Source: Photobacterium sp. TLY01 (GTDB lineage Bacteria > Pseudomonadota > Gammaproteobacteria > Enterobacterales > Vibrionaceae). From it: a stretch of DNA of 64,000 nt. The DNA lies in NCBI RefSeq assembly GCF_021432065.1, contig NZ_CP090364.1, forward strand, positions 992,001 through 1,056,000, written 5' to 3'. Below, one piece after another: positions 53,151 through 62,495 of this stretch. The translations under genes and the position numbers were made by a program. The notes below the pieces were generated by a model. It saw only the letters and a list, made by a program, of their open reading frames with translations. It was not told the origin of the DNA and did no database searches. Every line of letters starts with the position of its first letter. Position 1 is the stretch's first letter.

Positions 53151-53874
53151 TTTTGTGTCGGTGCAGCCGGAAAACCGCTCCACGTTGGAAGAAGCGCTGG
53201 AGTACGCCTGGCACCGACTGATTGAAAACACCGAATGCCCATACCCGCTGCTCAAACAGCCCTTACATACCCCGAATGCTTTTGTGGCTTTGCTGGCTGC
53301 AGAGCGTGGCGTGCTGGACTGGCAGCCGGATGACTCACTGGCCCAGCAGCGACAGACCGCACACAGGGCATTTGAAATCCACCGCAAGGCAGGTACCCGG
53401 CACGGGTTAAAAGTGGCGCTGGATGTGCTGGATTGTGATTTGGAAATTACCCCCTGGTACCAAATGGAAAACTCGCCTGGCCCATATCACATTGACGTGA
53501 TTGCCTGGCGGCGTAATGAAGCGGTCAACAAAAAGACTGCTGACAGGGTGCGGGCCCGCATTGATAACACTAAATCAGAGCGGGACACTGTATCCCTGAC
53601 GCTGGCTTTTGGTCTGGATTCTGGCTTTACCGTGGCAGGCGCGGCCCACCGTGCCCTCACGCACTCTGATGACAGCGCGACCGGCAACATGCCGCCGGTG
53701 GCTCAGCCGTCCGGCTCTTTGTGTCTGGGGGGCGGGCAGTATCAGGTGGCGGTGTCGGATGACAACGTCCCGGGCGCTTTACCTCCCTCTACGGTGTGCG
53801 TGGGCACTTTATTTTTTTATGGCGCAATCCATGCGTGGGTTGTGTCTGATCTGACCCCCGGAGCAACTGCATGA
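53134..53874 (+). CDS. Tail protein I
   Basis: A 246-residue P2 gpI-like baseplate protein (N-terminal LEYAWHRLIENTECPYPLLKQ), extended by a C-terminal domain of about 70 residues that P2 gpI lacks. It overlaps J and the next gene. Confidence 0.85.
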   Translation: MSKSPDFVSVQPENRSTLEEALEYAWHRLIENTECPYPLLKQPLHTPNAFVALLAAERGVLDWQPDDSLAQQRQTAHRAFEIHRKAGTRHGLKVALDVLDCDLEITPWYQMENSPGPYHIDVIAWRRNEAVNKKTADRVRARIDNTKSERDTVSLTLAFGLDSGFTVAGAAHRALTHSDDSATGNMPPVAQPSGSLCLGGGQYQVAVSDDNVPGALPPSTVCVGTLFFYGAIHAWVVSDLTPGATA

Positions 53875-54398
53875 CAACACCTGTCGTTCAATACACCAAA
53901 GCGGGCCTGGCTGAACTGATCAGTGCCAAAAACCAGGGCATTAAAGGAGCCATCAAGTGGATTGCCGCCGGTAGCCGCAGCTACACGCCAAGCGCTGGCC
54001 AGACTCGGCTTTATGACGAAAAACAACGCGAGCCAGTGTCTGATTGGGAAGACATCAGCCCGACACAAATTCGCATGGCAGCGGCCTTTAAGGGCAATAA
54101 AGAATACGAAGTGCGCGAGGTGGGCTTTTTTCTGGAAAGCGGCACCCTGCTGGCGGTGTATTCGGTACCTGGCGAACTGCTGGCTTATAAGTCGGCGAAC
54201 GCGAGTTGGTTACAAAAGTTCACCCTGGACATTTCCCCTCTGCCCACGAACAGCGTGATGGTGGAGCTTGGTACAGAAAACCTCAACCTGCTGATCACGG
54301 AAGAACTTGCCACCCTGGCGGCGGCCAATGTGTCGAACATGGCTCGCCATGTGGGCCTGTTGTTCCGCGTCATGGATTTGGAAAATCACCATGGATAA
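53871..54398 (+). CDS. Tail fibre N-terminal (gpH/DUF3751-like) protein
   Basis: A 175-residue protein: VVQYTKAGLAELISAKNQGIKGAIKWIAAGS is the baseplate-binding segment of phage fibre proteins. It ends without a long fibre shaft; the shaft genes follow separately. Confidence 0.8.
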   Translation: MTTPVVQYTKAGLAELISAKNQGIKGAIKWIAAGSRSYTPSAGQTRLYDEKQREPVSDWEDISPTQIRMAAAFKGNKEYEVREVGFFLESGTLLAVYSVPGELLAYKSANASWLQKFTLDISPLPTNSVMVELGTENLNLLITEELATLAAANVSNMARHVGLLFRVMDLENHHG

Positions 54399-54759
54399 TT
54401 CCCCACCCGACCTGCGGATTGGCAGAGGTACCACCTTTCGTTTTGAAACCAGCTGGATGACGGATGATCCCGATAACCCGGCGGTGAAGCTCGACGGTTG
54501 CACCGCTGTGTTCGCCGTGGCGGACGGAAATGGCACGCGGCGAGTGGAATGCTCCACGGCCAACGGCCTGATCCGCATTATCCCCAAGCCAGACGACGAA
54601 AGTGATGTGATTGAAACCACCATTACCCCGGCGCTCACCGAGGGGCAGTTACCTTCCGACTGGCAGGGGGCGCATTACGAGCTGAAAATTACGTTCCCCA
54701 GTGGCGACGTGTACAGCATTTTGCGGGGTGCGGCGCTATTGCTTAAGGGGGCAGCATGA
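54391..54759 (+). CDS. Hypothetical tail-associated protein, 122 aa
   Basis: Beta-rich, with no signal peptide; the pattern (FETSWMTDDPDNPAVKLDGC; YELKITFPSGDVYSILRG) resembles small phage immunoglobulin-like or fibre accessory proteins. Coupled to both neighbours by overlaps. Confidence 0.6.
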   Translation: MDNSPPDLRIGRGTTFRFETSWMTDDPDNPAVKLDGCTAVFAVADGNGTRRVECSTANGLIRIIPKPDDESDVIETTITPALTEGQLPSDWQGAHYELKITFPSGDVYSILRGAALLLKGAA

Positions 54760-55070
54760 ATATCACACAAACAGTCACCCTATGGCGTGAGCGGTTTGTG
54801 ACGGTGCACCTGCCCACCATGGTGGTGCAGTACCGCGAAAAGCAACCTGCGGGCCTGCAAGTGGTCACGGTCGGCGCGCAGGGTCCGGTGGGCACGGTGG
54901 CTGAGGAAATTCTCAGTCGTGTGGAAGTTGTCGAAGCGGCTGCGCAAACGGCGACGCAGACAGCGGCCACGGCGTTGCAGGGCTATGCAGACAACCGGCA
55001 AAGCCTAGATGACGTGATCACAAAAATGACCAACCGTTTTAACTATCACGCTGGGGTTATCTCAGCTTAA
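54756..55070 (+). CDS. Hypothetical tail-associated protein, 104 aa
   Basis: A beta-hairpin-like N-terminal half (VVQYREKQPAGLQVVTVGAQG) then an alanine/glutamine-rich coiled coil, probably a fibre connector. Confidence 0.6.
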   Translation: MNITQTVTLWRERFVTVHLPTMVVQYREKQPAGLQVVTVGAQGPVGTVAEEILSRVEVVEAAAQTATQTAATALQGYADNRQSLDDVITKMTNRFNYHAGVISA

Positions 55071-55087
55071 ACCCACAAGGGGGAGGA

Positions 55088-55750
55088 ATGTCACTCACCA
55101 CCAAAATTGAAGGCATGATCGCCGCCGTGAATAACCTCATGGGGGTGATTGATGGCAAGTTAAGGGGCAAGGCGGAAGCCTCGGACGTTTACAACCGCAC
55201 TTACCTGAACGACTCAGCCAACACCTTGGGAGCTAATGCCGCCACAGCCAACAAACTGAAAGTGGCCCGCAGCATTGACCTTGCTGGGGATGCGTCCGGC
55301 AGTGTGTCGTTTGATGGTTCGGGCAATGTGACCTTATCCGTAACCGTTCCAACCCTTGACGATAAAGCCAACAAAACTGACACGCTCACCCCGGCGCAGA
55401 TTGATGCCCGGATTGAGCAGGTGATCGGTGCGGCCCCGGAAGTCTTGGACACCTTGCAAGAAATTGCGGATGCACTGGGCAACGATCCGAACTTTGCGGC
55501 CACCATGACCGCAGAACTGGCAAAGAAAGCCGACAAAACCACGGTTTTCACCAAAGAAGAATCAACCACTAACTTTCTGGGTAAGAGCGCCAAGGCGGCG
55601 GATTCAACCCTGTTTGGCGGCAATGCACCAAGCCATTACGCCACCGGGGCTTCCCTCAGCGCACTGGAACAGGAAGTGGGTGACGCATTTACTCAACTTG
55701 CTACGTCATTCAACGATGGCGCGGCACAAATTAACGCAACTGGGAGTTAA
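55088..55750 (+). CDS. Tail fibre protein 1
   Basis: A 220-residue fibre with an N-terminal helix (MSLTTKIEGMIAAVNNLMGV), a shaft repeat (GDASGSVSFDGSGNVTLSVT, typical of fibre domains) and a coiled-coil end. The N-terminal module is shared with the next gene. Confidence 0.75.
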   Translation: MSLTTKIEGMIAAVNNLMGVIDGKLRGKAEASDVYNRTYLNDSANTLGANAATANKLKVARSIDLAGDASGSVSFDGSGNVTLSVTVPTLDDKANKTDTLTPAQIDARIEQVIGAAPEVLDTLQEIADALGNDPNFAATMTAELAKKADKTTVFTKEESTTNFLGKSAKAADSTLFGGNAPSHYATGASLSALEQEVGDAFTQLATSFNDGAAQINATGS

Positions 55751-55757
55751 TGAATCG

Positions 55758-56630
55758 ATGAGCTTAGAACAGCAAGTGAGCGCGCTGGTATCAGCGGCGA
55801 ATAACCTCACATCAACTGTGAATGGTAAAATAAATCAGATTGATGCCAAAGTTAATGAAGCGACGGCTAAAGTCCCGGAAGCTATCCGCAAGGAAGTAAA
55901 CAAAACTTTCTACATTGATGCCGCCAATGGCAATGATAATTATGGTGGCTCAGAAGCGAACCCATTAAGAACCATTGATAAAGCAGTAAGCCTTGGCATG
56001 GCCGGTGGTAACGTTACTTTATTTTTGCGCCGAGGTCAGGAGCACATCGGACCGTCGAATTTTATGCTGCAAAGTGCAGCTGGCAAACTTAGTTTAGTCA
56101 TTGGGGCTTATGGCTCTGAGTTGACTCGTCCATTGGTTAAACCAGCAAAATCCTATTATTTAGATGATGCAAACAAAGTTTTAGCTACCTTTGCACGAAG
56201 CTCTGAGTCTCGTAGTATCAATATTGCTTTTCGCTTTGTTGATATAGAAACAGCTTCGCTAGCAGATGGTGAAGGTCATTTTGCAGACTATGGGGCATTC
56301 TTTTGTCGAGGTGGCGGCCAGGAAGAGTTGTTTGAGTTTAACGTGGCTTTTCATGAATCAAGAATCACCATTAAAGATACATTTTTATTTGGTGGTTATG
56401 TTGGTTTGGTTAAGCTTCGCATGAACAAAACAGATATTGTAAAAGCTGATGGCGCAAAAGTGGACAAGCTATTTGTTGGTTATGAAGGTCGAGATAGATA
56501 TCCGAAAGTTATTGACGGCAGTCGTGTGACAGTCACAGGGTTCAACGTTCAGACAATGGAGCATGTTTTCTGTATTAGTCCGGCGGAAAAAGACTCTATC
56601 TACAACGCTGACAGTATCGTTTTTTCATAA
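55758..56630 (+). CDS. Tail fibre protein 2 / receptor-binding candidate
   Basis: A 290-residue protein. The first about 50 residues (MSLEQQVSALVSAANNLTST) repeat the module of fibre 1, then FYIDAANGNDNYGGSEANPLRTI begins a right-handed beta-helix-like region. The distal two thirds are more AT-rich than neighbours, as often in exchanged receptor-binding tips. The start may also lie 14 codons earlier, inside the preceding gene. Confidence 0.7.
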   Translation: MSLEQQVSALVSAANNLTSTVNGKINQIDAKVNEATAKVPEAIRKEVNKTFYIDAANGNDNYGGSEANPLRTIDKAVSLGMAGGNVTLFLRRGQEHIGPSNFMLQSAAGKLSLVIGAYGSELTRPLVKPAKSYYLDDANKVLATFARSSESRSINIAFRFVDIETASLADGEGHFADYGAFFCRGGGQEELFEFNVAFHESRITIKDTFLFGGYVGLVKLRMNKTDIVKADGAKVDKLFVGYEGRDRYPKVIDGSRVTVTGFNVQTMEHVFCISPAEKDSIYNADSIVFS

Positions 56631-56640
56631 GGAGTGAAAA

Positions 56641-56937
56641 GTGAAATACGTTGATTTTAATGGTAAAAGAATCTATTCGCCTTCACCTGAATCCCTAAAA
56701 GAGATGGGATTCCCAGATGATGATGTCACTCAGATAATGTCAGCCTACCAATGGATTGATATCCGTGAAAAACGAGATGCATTGATTACGGAGACAGACT
56801 GGACACAAACAGGCGATGCACCTATATCTGCTGAAAAAAAAGCTGAGTTTACGGCTTATCGTCAATTGTTGCGCGATATTCCGCAAACCTACAGTAATCC
56901 TGATGATGTGGTTTGGCCGACTAAGCCAACGATTTAA
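56641..56937 (+). CDS. Tail fibre assembly / chaperone protein
   Basis: A 98-residue protein whose C-terminal half (YRQLLRDIPQTYSNPDDVVWP) is the conserved block of phage tail fibre assembly proteins. It probably helps the fibre just upstream to fold. Confidence 0.8.
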   Translation: MKYVDFNGKRIYSPSPESLKEMGFPDDDVTQIMSAYQWIDIREKRDALITETDWTQTGDAPISAEKKAEFTAYRQLLRDIPQTYSNPDDVVWPTKPTI

Positions 56938-56963
56938 AGCACGAAAGTAAGAAAGCACGAACG

Positions 56964-56982
56964 CCGCGTAAGCGGTTTTTTT
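56964..56982 (+). terminator. Terminator after the fibre genes
   Basis: CCGC-GTAA-GCGG followed by seven T; a short stem. Confidence 0.65.
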
Positions 56983-57011
56983 ATATCTGAATGTTGGCAG
57001 AGAGACTCAAC

Positions 57012-57170
57012 ATGAAAGCACGTATCGACCCAATCACCATAGTGGTGATCAGCATTTTGCTGGGATGGGGCTGGACTGAGCTGACTCATGAGCCTGTATG
57101 TGAACAAACCATTGTCAGGCAGGGCAGCGAGTACACCATTCCCATTCAGTGCGACACCATTCCACAATAA
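57012..57170 (+). CDS. Small phage membrane protein, 52 aa
   Basis: An ATG 11 bp after AGAGAGACT-like sequence opens 52 codons: one TM segment (PITIVVISILLGWGW) and a C-terminal part with two cysteines. Function unknown; lies between two terminators. Confidence 0.55.
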   Translation: MKARIDPITIVVISILLGWGWTELTHEPVCEQTIVRQGSEYTIPIQCDTIPQ

Positions 57171-57177
57171 ATCCCGA

Positions 57178-57198
57178 CCCGCCCATTGGCGGGTTTTT
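57178..57198 (+). terminator. Terminator before the sheath cluster
   Basis: CCCGCC-CATT-GGCGGG followed by TTTTTCTTT. Confidence 0.75.
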
Positions 57199-57223
57199 CT
57201 TTATTAACCAACAGGAAAAGCAC

Positions 57224-57409
57224 ATGGCAACCCCGAAACAACAGGGGCGGCAGGATTACCCGATCCTGCAGAAGTTCCGATTGAATGGCCGCTGGTACGA
57301 CACCAGCGAAAAAACCATTGCGCTGCTGCCTGCTCAGGCTTCTTTTTTGCTGTTGAACGGCAAAATTGGCAAGCCTTCGCAGGTATTGGCAAAGCAGGGA
57401 GATAAATAA
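57224..57409 (+). CDS. Small tail protein, 61 aa
   Basis: Short protein before the sheath gene (DUF2635-like position). GGAAAAGCAC precedes the ATG. Overlaps the sheath start (TAATG). Confidence 0.65.
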   Translation: MATPKQQGRQDYPILQKFRLNGRWYDTSEKTIALLPAQASFLLLNGKIGKPSQVLAKQGDK

Positions 57410-58575
57410 TGCTGACACCGATTCAGGACTTTGAACTCAATGGCGCGGAGGTGAACACCATTGAGCCGTTGCCCAGTATGGGGCCGTTGGCACTGCAGGT
57501 GGTTCACTTAACCGGGACTGCGCCCAATAAGGCCGGACACTTGGCATTCAACGAACCCACACGGCTTTGGAATTATGCAGATGCGATGCTGGCGCTGGAT
57601 TCAACCGGTACCCGGCAAGGATCGCTGCCCAACGTGGTGCGCTATTTGATGGAATACGTGCGCTGTATTCTCTACGTCACAATTGTGCCAGAAGGGGCGA
57701 CTGCAGCCGAAAATGAGGCCAATGTGGTTGGTGGTGTGGAAGCGGCAACGGGGGCGATCGCCGGTTTGGAAACCGTCAAGGGCTGCCCGGAGACGCCAAC
57801 CGTGATTGCTGCACCAGGCTTTAATAGTAAACCTGTGGGCCAGAAGCTGGCATTGCTGGGGCGTGATATCCGTTGCCGCCCAGTGCTGGATGGACCAAAT
57901 ACCAACGATATGGCCGCTGCGGAATTCGCGGGGGAATTTGGTGCTGAAGGGACGGGGGAAGACAAGCTGTGCATAATTGATCCGTGGTTTCTGAAAACCT
58001 ACGACGGGGCGCAGGTGCTGATGCCTGCCTCGATTGCACTGGTGGCGGCCATGGCATCAGTTGAAGGGTATGAGAGCCCGCATAACCGTGGCGTGCTGTG
58101 TGATGAAACGGCGCGGAATGTCTCCTACAAAATCAATGATAAAACCACCCAGGCCAACTTCCTGAACAAGCATGGGGTTGTCACCATTGCCCGCACGCGC
58201 ATGGGTGGTTATTCGATCATCGGTAACCGAACAACCACGGGCCGCTTTATTGCGCATGTTGGGTTGGAAGATTTGCTGGCCCGCAAGCTGGAAGAAACCA
58301 GTCAGCCGCTGATGGGTAAACTGCTCACCGAAGAATTCATGCGGCAGGTGATCGACCGACTGACGAACTGGGGGCAGAGTCTGGTGCCGAATGTTATTCC
58401 GGTATTCAAAGCGTTTTTGCACCCGAGCAAGAACAACCTGGAGAACTACAACGCGGGGCGCTGGTTCCTGTGCGTGAATTATGGCCGTTATTCACCCAAT
58501 GAGCACATGGTGTATGAGCTGAGTGTGGATAACGGATTGATTGAAGCCTGGCTGGAAGAGGTGGTGAATGGCTGA
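57409..58575 (+). CDS. Tail sheath protein (FI-like)
   Basis: A 388-residue contractile sheath subunit of the P2 FI type, with family segments such as VVTIARTRMGGYSIIGNRTT and a C-terminal YGRYSPNEHMVYEL. Contracts to drive the tube through the envelope. Confidence 0.92.
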   Translation: MLTPIQDFELNGAEVNTIEPLPSMGPLALQVVHLTGTAPNKAGHLAFNEPTRLWNYADAMLALDSTGTRQGSLPNVVRYLMEYVRCILYVTIVPEGATAAENEANVVGGVEAATGAIAGLETVKGCPETPTVIAAPGFNSKPVGQKLALLGRDIRCRPVLDGPNTNDMAAAEFAGEFGAEGTGEDKLCIIDPWFLKTYDGAQVLMPASIALVAAMASVEGYESPHNRGVLCDETARNVSYKINDKTTQANFLNKHGVVTIARTRMGGYSIIGNRTTTGRFIAHVGLEDLLARKLEETSQPLMGKLLTEEFMRQVIDRLTNWGQSLVPNVIPVFKAFLHPSKNNLENYNAGRWFLCVNYGRYSPNEHMVYELSVDNGLIEAWLEEVVNG

Positions 58576-59059
58576 TCGTATTCGACTGCGGATTGCGGCA
58601 CAGGTTGAGTCTGTGCCTTTGGTGAATGAGATTGTTGAATTCACCCCGCCGGAAATTAAAACCAAGCTGGCCAGCAATGAAGGGGCGTTCGTGGCCTCGG
58701 AAGATGCTGTTGGCATAGAAAAGCTGAGCTGGTCGCTCAAAGTGCGCGGTGAGCACGGAAAGATTGCCGCAGCACTGGGCCGTTACCTCATGGGTAATGC
58801 ACAAATCAACGTGGTTGAGAAAGGCAAAAGCACTGAAAATATCCCGTACACGGAAGAGTTTTCTTTATATGGCCCGATCACCGGCATCAAGAAAGACGCG
58901 CTACGGATGGGCGATAAACCCACGGTCACCATTGAAGGTACCTGCAAGGCGTTTACTCAGCGTGATACGGGCGCGGTGATCCACGATATCAACGTCGATA
59001 CCGGCAAAACCATCGTTGGCGGCGTCGATCTGATGGGCGAAGCCGGTATTCAAGGTTAA
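58568..59059 (+). CDS. Tail tube protein (FII-like)
   Basis: A 163-residue major tube subunit of the P2 FII type. It overlaps the sheath gene and is followed by a terminator. Confidence 0.9.
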   Translation: MADRIRLRIAAQVESVPLVNEIVEFTPPEIKTKLASNEGAFVASEDAVGIEKLSWSLKVRGEHGKIAAALGRYLMGNAQINVVEKGKSTENIPYTEEFSLYGPITGIKKDALRMGDKPTVTIEGTCKAFTQRDTGAVIHDINVDTGKTIVGGVDLMGEAGIQG

Positions 59060-59079
59060 CTATTCTCCACAATTAACCA

Positions 59080-59101
59080 AGCGCCTGCGGGCGCTTTTTT
59101 T
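59080..59101 (+). terminator. Terminator after the tube gene
   Basis: AGCGCC-TGCG-GGCGCT followed by a run of T. Confidence 0.75.
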
Positions 59102-59111
59102 GTATAGGCAG

Positions 59112-59696
59112 ATGATGAAAAAGACCAGCACACTTCCATTTTTCAAACGTAATGACAGCGCCATTTTGGAGCTGAAAACCCTGTCCGTTGAGACATTTCG
59201 CGCACTGCCTTTCATGGGTGTAGACGGCACCATGTCGGCCAAGCAGCACTTTGCCCAGCGCAAAGCGGCAATCATGGCTTGTACCGATCTGACGGCTGAA
59301 GAATTCGAGACGTTCACCGCGCCTGATTTTAACCAGCTCTACAGCGATATTGCCGCTTTCATCCTGAAACCGTCTGATGAACTTCGCGATCAGCCTCTGA
59401 CGGGCAAAGACTTCGAATTCACTTTGCTGTTTCCGTTTGAAAATGAGCTGGGTGAAACCATTGAGCACATCCGCTTTAAAGTGCCCAAGGTGGCGCACTC
59501 TGAAGCCTTGGCGGAAATCACCGATCAGCATGAGCGGGAAGACTTCATGTTCCGCGTGGTCTGTGGCCTGGAGAAAACCGATTTCAACCGCATGGCGATT
59601 AACGATTACCTGGCGATTAAGCCGCAGGTCGGCGCTTTTTTTCAACAGTCGGGGGACTTCTTTCGCCCGACGACGTTGAAAGCCTCATTGATCTGA
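59112..59696 (+). CDS. Tail assembly chaperone E
   Basis: A 194-residue protein of the P2 gpE / TAC_7 type. Longer than usual, because the domain appears twice: about 10-95 and 105-185, each ending in a (F)xxxxxxDY/Fxxxxx...FF/L block. In place between tube and tape measure. A T7 slippery site near the 3' end permits the E-E' product. Confidence 0.8.
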   Translation: MMKKTSTLPFFKRNDSAILELKTLSVETFRALPFMGVDGTMSAKQHFAQRKAAIMACTDLTAEEFETFTAPDFNQLYSDIAAFILKPSDELRDQPLTGKDFEFTLLFPFENELGETIEHIRFKVPKVAHSEALAEITDQHEREDFMFRVVCGLEKTDFNRMAINDYLAIKPQVGAFFQQSGDFFRPTTLKASLI

Positions 59697-59803
59697 TCCC
59701 GATGCACCGCAACACCACAGAAAGTGAGCTGCGCCAGTGGCCGCAGGATGTGGCGATGCGTCGGTACGAAATCATACTCGCCAAGCTCGGAGTGAAGCGA
59801 TGA
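59112..59803 (+). CDS. Frameshifted tail assembly chaperone E-E'
   Basis: A -1 shift at 59636-59642 continues the frame for about 53 more residues (reading SPDDVESLIDLIP ... RRYEIILAKLGVKR), ending in a stop that overlaps the tape-measure ATG at 59800. Such E-E' products are standard in contractile and siphovirus tails and are needed for tape-measure assembly. Confidence 0.8.
59636..59642 (+). other. Programmed -1 frameshift site in gene E
   Basis: T TTT TTT in frame (GCT TTT TTT CAA). After the slip the next codon is TCA. Confidence 0.85.
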
Positions 59804-62487
59804 GCGAAAAAATTAGCTTCGTCCTTGATGCCACAGTCAAGGGCACAAAGGATATCGTCACCACCACAACGGCCACAGAACGCCTGACCCAATCGTTAGA
59901 AACTCAACGTGGTGAACTGAAGTCACTCAACCAACAATTGAGAGAGGTGAAGGGCTTTGAATCGGCGATTGCACGGGCCAAAAAGCTCAATGAGCAGATT
60001 GATAAGTCCCGGGAAAAGCATCACCAGCTGGGAAAGGCACTGGCGGAGCAAAAAGCCCAGTCGGCCAGCCTGCGGGATGAATACCGCGTCGCGCAGCAGG
60101 AAGTGAAAAAGCTCTCGTCTGCGATGAAAAAAGCCGGGGATGAGGGCGCAGGTGAACTCAAGCAAAAGCTGGATCAGGCTCAGGGGAAAGTCTCTGCACT
60201 CAGCCAATCCATGCTGGAAGGTAAGCAGAAAACCAACGAGCTCAATGCTGCCTATAAGAAGTCCGGCACTTCGTTAAAGACGCTGACCGAGAAGCAGGAC
60301 CAGCATCGGATCAAAACCAACGGACTGGCGGCAGAGCTGAAAAAGGCAGGCATCAACACCAAGCGGTTTGCTGATGAGCAAAAGCGGCTGGATTCTCTGG
60401 CTGAAAAAGCCAATGCCACCCTTGCCAAACAAAACAGCCGGCTAAAGGAAATGCAGTCCATTCAAAGCCGGATTGATCACCGCAATACCAAGCTGGGCGA
60501 GATTGGCGGGCAGGCCACAAGCCTGGCGGTTGCCGCTGCGCCTGTCGCGGCAACTATGTGGTCAGCGATGAAAAACGAAAGCTCTTTTGCTGACGTGAAG
60601 AAGGTGGTCGATATGTCGCCCGAGCAGGCGGCGGATCTGCGTTCGTGGTCGCTGAAAACCTCAAGTAACACGCCCATGAATGCCAACGATATTAACGCCA
60701 TGCTGGCAGCGGGTGGGCAAAGCGGCATCAAAGATATTGGCGAGCTGCAACGCTTCGTGCTCGATTCCGCCAAGATGGGCTTGGCTTTCGATATGGAAGC
60801 CGGAGACGCCGGGCAGACGCTGGCAACTTTTAAGGCGGCGCTCGGGTTAGATCAGCAAGGTGCTTTAGGGCTGGCTGGCCTTTCCAACCACCTTTCAAAT
60901 AACTCCAACGCCAAAGCAAAAGACATTGCCGCCGTTATGGCCCGGGAAGGGGCATCGGCTAAAGCATCTGGTTTTAAAGTGAACGAATCCGCCGCACTGG
61001 CGGCTGCCATGCTCTCTACTGGGATGAGCGAAGAACGATCCGCTACGGCGTTGAAAAACATCTCCGGCCGCCTGACCCTGGGGGATGCGGCCAGCGGGAC
61101 TCAGAAAAGTGCTCTGGCGGCAATTGGCTTTGATTCGCGTTCCTTGGCTTCGTCCATGCAGCAGGATGCGTCCGGCACGTTGTTGGAAGTGCTGGAAGCC
61201 ATCAAAAACGCTCCATTAGATGAGCAAAGTGCCCTCATTAGTCAGATTTTCGGGGAAGAAGCCAAAGGCGCTGTTGCTGCACTGGCAGGCAATACCAAGA
61301 ACTTCACCGATGCCCTCAAACTGGCGAATGAAGGGCAGGATGTTCACATTCAATCTTTACAGAAAGAATACGACGCCAGGATCAACACCAGCGAAAACGG
61401 CGTGAACCAGTTCATTAACAAGTTGAATCGCCTCAGCGTGGTGATTGGGACGGCCTTGCTTCCGGCCCTTAATTGGGTACTGGAGCCGCTGGGCTGGATA
61501 GTTGATGGCATTGCCGATTTTGCTGAAGCCAATCAGGGCTTAACAGCCGTTGTGGGTATTGGTGCCGCCGCCTTCATTGGGCTGAAAGCGGCCTTGCTGG
61601 CGGGTAAAGCCGCATCCCTCATTTTTGGCAATACGCTGGATAAGGGGCGCTTGTTCCGAAAAGGCTTGAACCGGGAAACTGAAGAAGGCGGCCGGATTGC
61701 AGCGCGTGCTGCTCGGCAGTGGAGCCGGTTAAATGCGGCCGTTGCTTCTGGTCGTGGTCCTTCAGGCGGTGGGGGCGGATTAGGTGAAAGAGTTCGCTCC
61801 CGAACCCGCACACTACGTGCCCGGGGCGGTCGTGGGCTAGGTGGTTTGCTCCGCCGCGGGTTCAGCGCGATTAATCCCAAAGGGGCAGCGTTGTCGCTCG
61901 GTGGTGGCGCGGTTGCCATGATGCCCATGAGCGCACTGGCGGAAAGTGCGCTAGAGATTGGCGGCGACGTAGCAGAATCCGCCGGAAAAACGGGCCTCTC
62001 GTCAGTGCTCAAACCGCTGGGATTTGCCATGAGCGCCGTGGACGTTGCCCAAGGGCTGGCCAGTGGAAACATGGAGCAGACCGGGGCAGCCGTTGGTGAT
62101 TTGGGTGGCTCATTGGGTGGGGCCAGTCTGGGGGCGGCCATCGGTACCGCTATTTTGCCCGGCGTCGGTACTGTGCTGGGTGGCATTGCCGGCTCCATCA
62201 TTGGTGGTATGGGTGGCGAGATGATCGGCGGTTGGTTTGGCAAAAAGCTGGAATCACCAGACCAGATTGCAGAGAAAGTGAAATCCGTCGAGCAGAAAGA
62301 AGCGTTAGCACGGCAGCAACCGCCTGTGCATTTTGCCCCTGTCATTCAGGTGAATGCCTCACCTGGGCAAGACCCCAAAGATATCGCCCGGGAAGCCATC
62401 CAGCAGATGAACGATCAATACGCCTCGCTTATGGGTGGCAACACCATTTCAACGCAATTGGGCTATGCAGCCATTGATCAGGGGTAG
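59800..62487 (+). CDS. Tail tape measure protein
   Basis: An 895-residue protein. N-terminal long coiled coil (about 20-230), then a TP901-type tape-measure core (FADVKKVVDMSPEQAADLRSW...), hydrophobic segments at about 560-600 and a glycine-rich membrane-like segment near 750-820 (LGGASLGAAIGTAILPGVG). It sets tail length and helps DNA pass the inner membrane. Confidence 0.93.
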   Translation: MSEKISFVLDATVKGTKDIVTTTTATERLTQSLETQRGELKSLNQQLREVKGFESAIARAKKLNEQIDKSREKHHQLGKALAEQKAQSASLRDEYRVAQQEVKKLSSAMKKAGDEGAGELKQKLDQAQGKVSALSQSMLEGKQKTNELNAAYKKSGTSLKTLTEKQDQHRIKTNGLAAELKKAGINTKRFADEQKRLDSLAEKANATLAKQNSRLKEMQSIQSRIDHRNTKLGEIGGQATSLAVAAAPVAATMWSAMKNESSFADVKKVVDMSPEQAADLRSWSLKTSSNTPMNANDINAMLAAGGQSGIKDIGELQRFVLDSAKMGLAFDMEAGDAGQTLATFKAALGLDQQGALGLAGLSNHLSNNSNAKAKDIAAVMAREGASAKASGFKVNESAALAAAMLSTGMSEERSATALKNISGRLTLGDAASGTQKSALAAIGFDSRSLASSMQQDASGTLLEVLEAIKNAPLDEQSALISQIFGEEAKGAVAALAGNTKNFTDALKLANEGQDVHIQSLQKEYDARINTSENGVNQFINKLNRLSVVIGTALLPALNWVLEPLGWIVDGIADFAEANQGLTAVVGIGAAAFIGLKAALLAGKAASLIFGNTLDKGRLFRKGLNRETEEGGRIAARAARQWSRLNAAVASGRGPSGGGGGLGERVRSRTRTLRARGGRGLGGLLRRGFSAINPKGAALSLGGGAVAMMPMSALAESALEIGGDVAESAGKTGLSSVLKPLGFAMSAVDVAQGLASGNMEQTGAAVGDLGGSLGGASLGAAIGTAILPGVGTVLGGIAGSIIGGMGGEMIGGWFGKKLESPDQIAEKVKSVEQKEALARQQPPVHFAPVIQVNASPGQDPKDIAREAIQQMNDQYASLMGGNTISTQLGYAAIDQG

Positions 62488-62495
62488 AGGGGAAG

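Noticed and set aside
61533..62345. 270-codon open frame on the - strand
   Set aside because: Antisense to the glycine/alanine-rich end of the tape measure; proline/serine-rich shadow.
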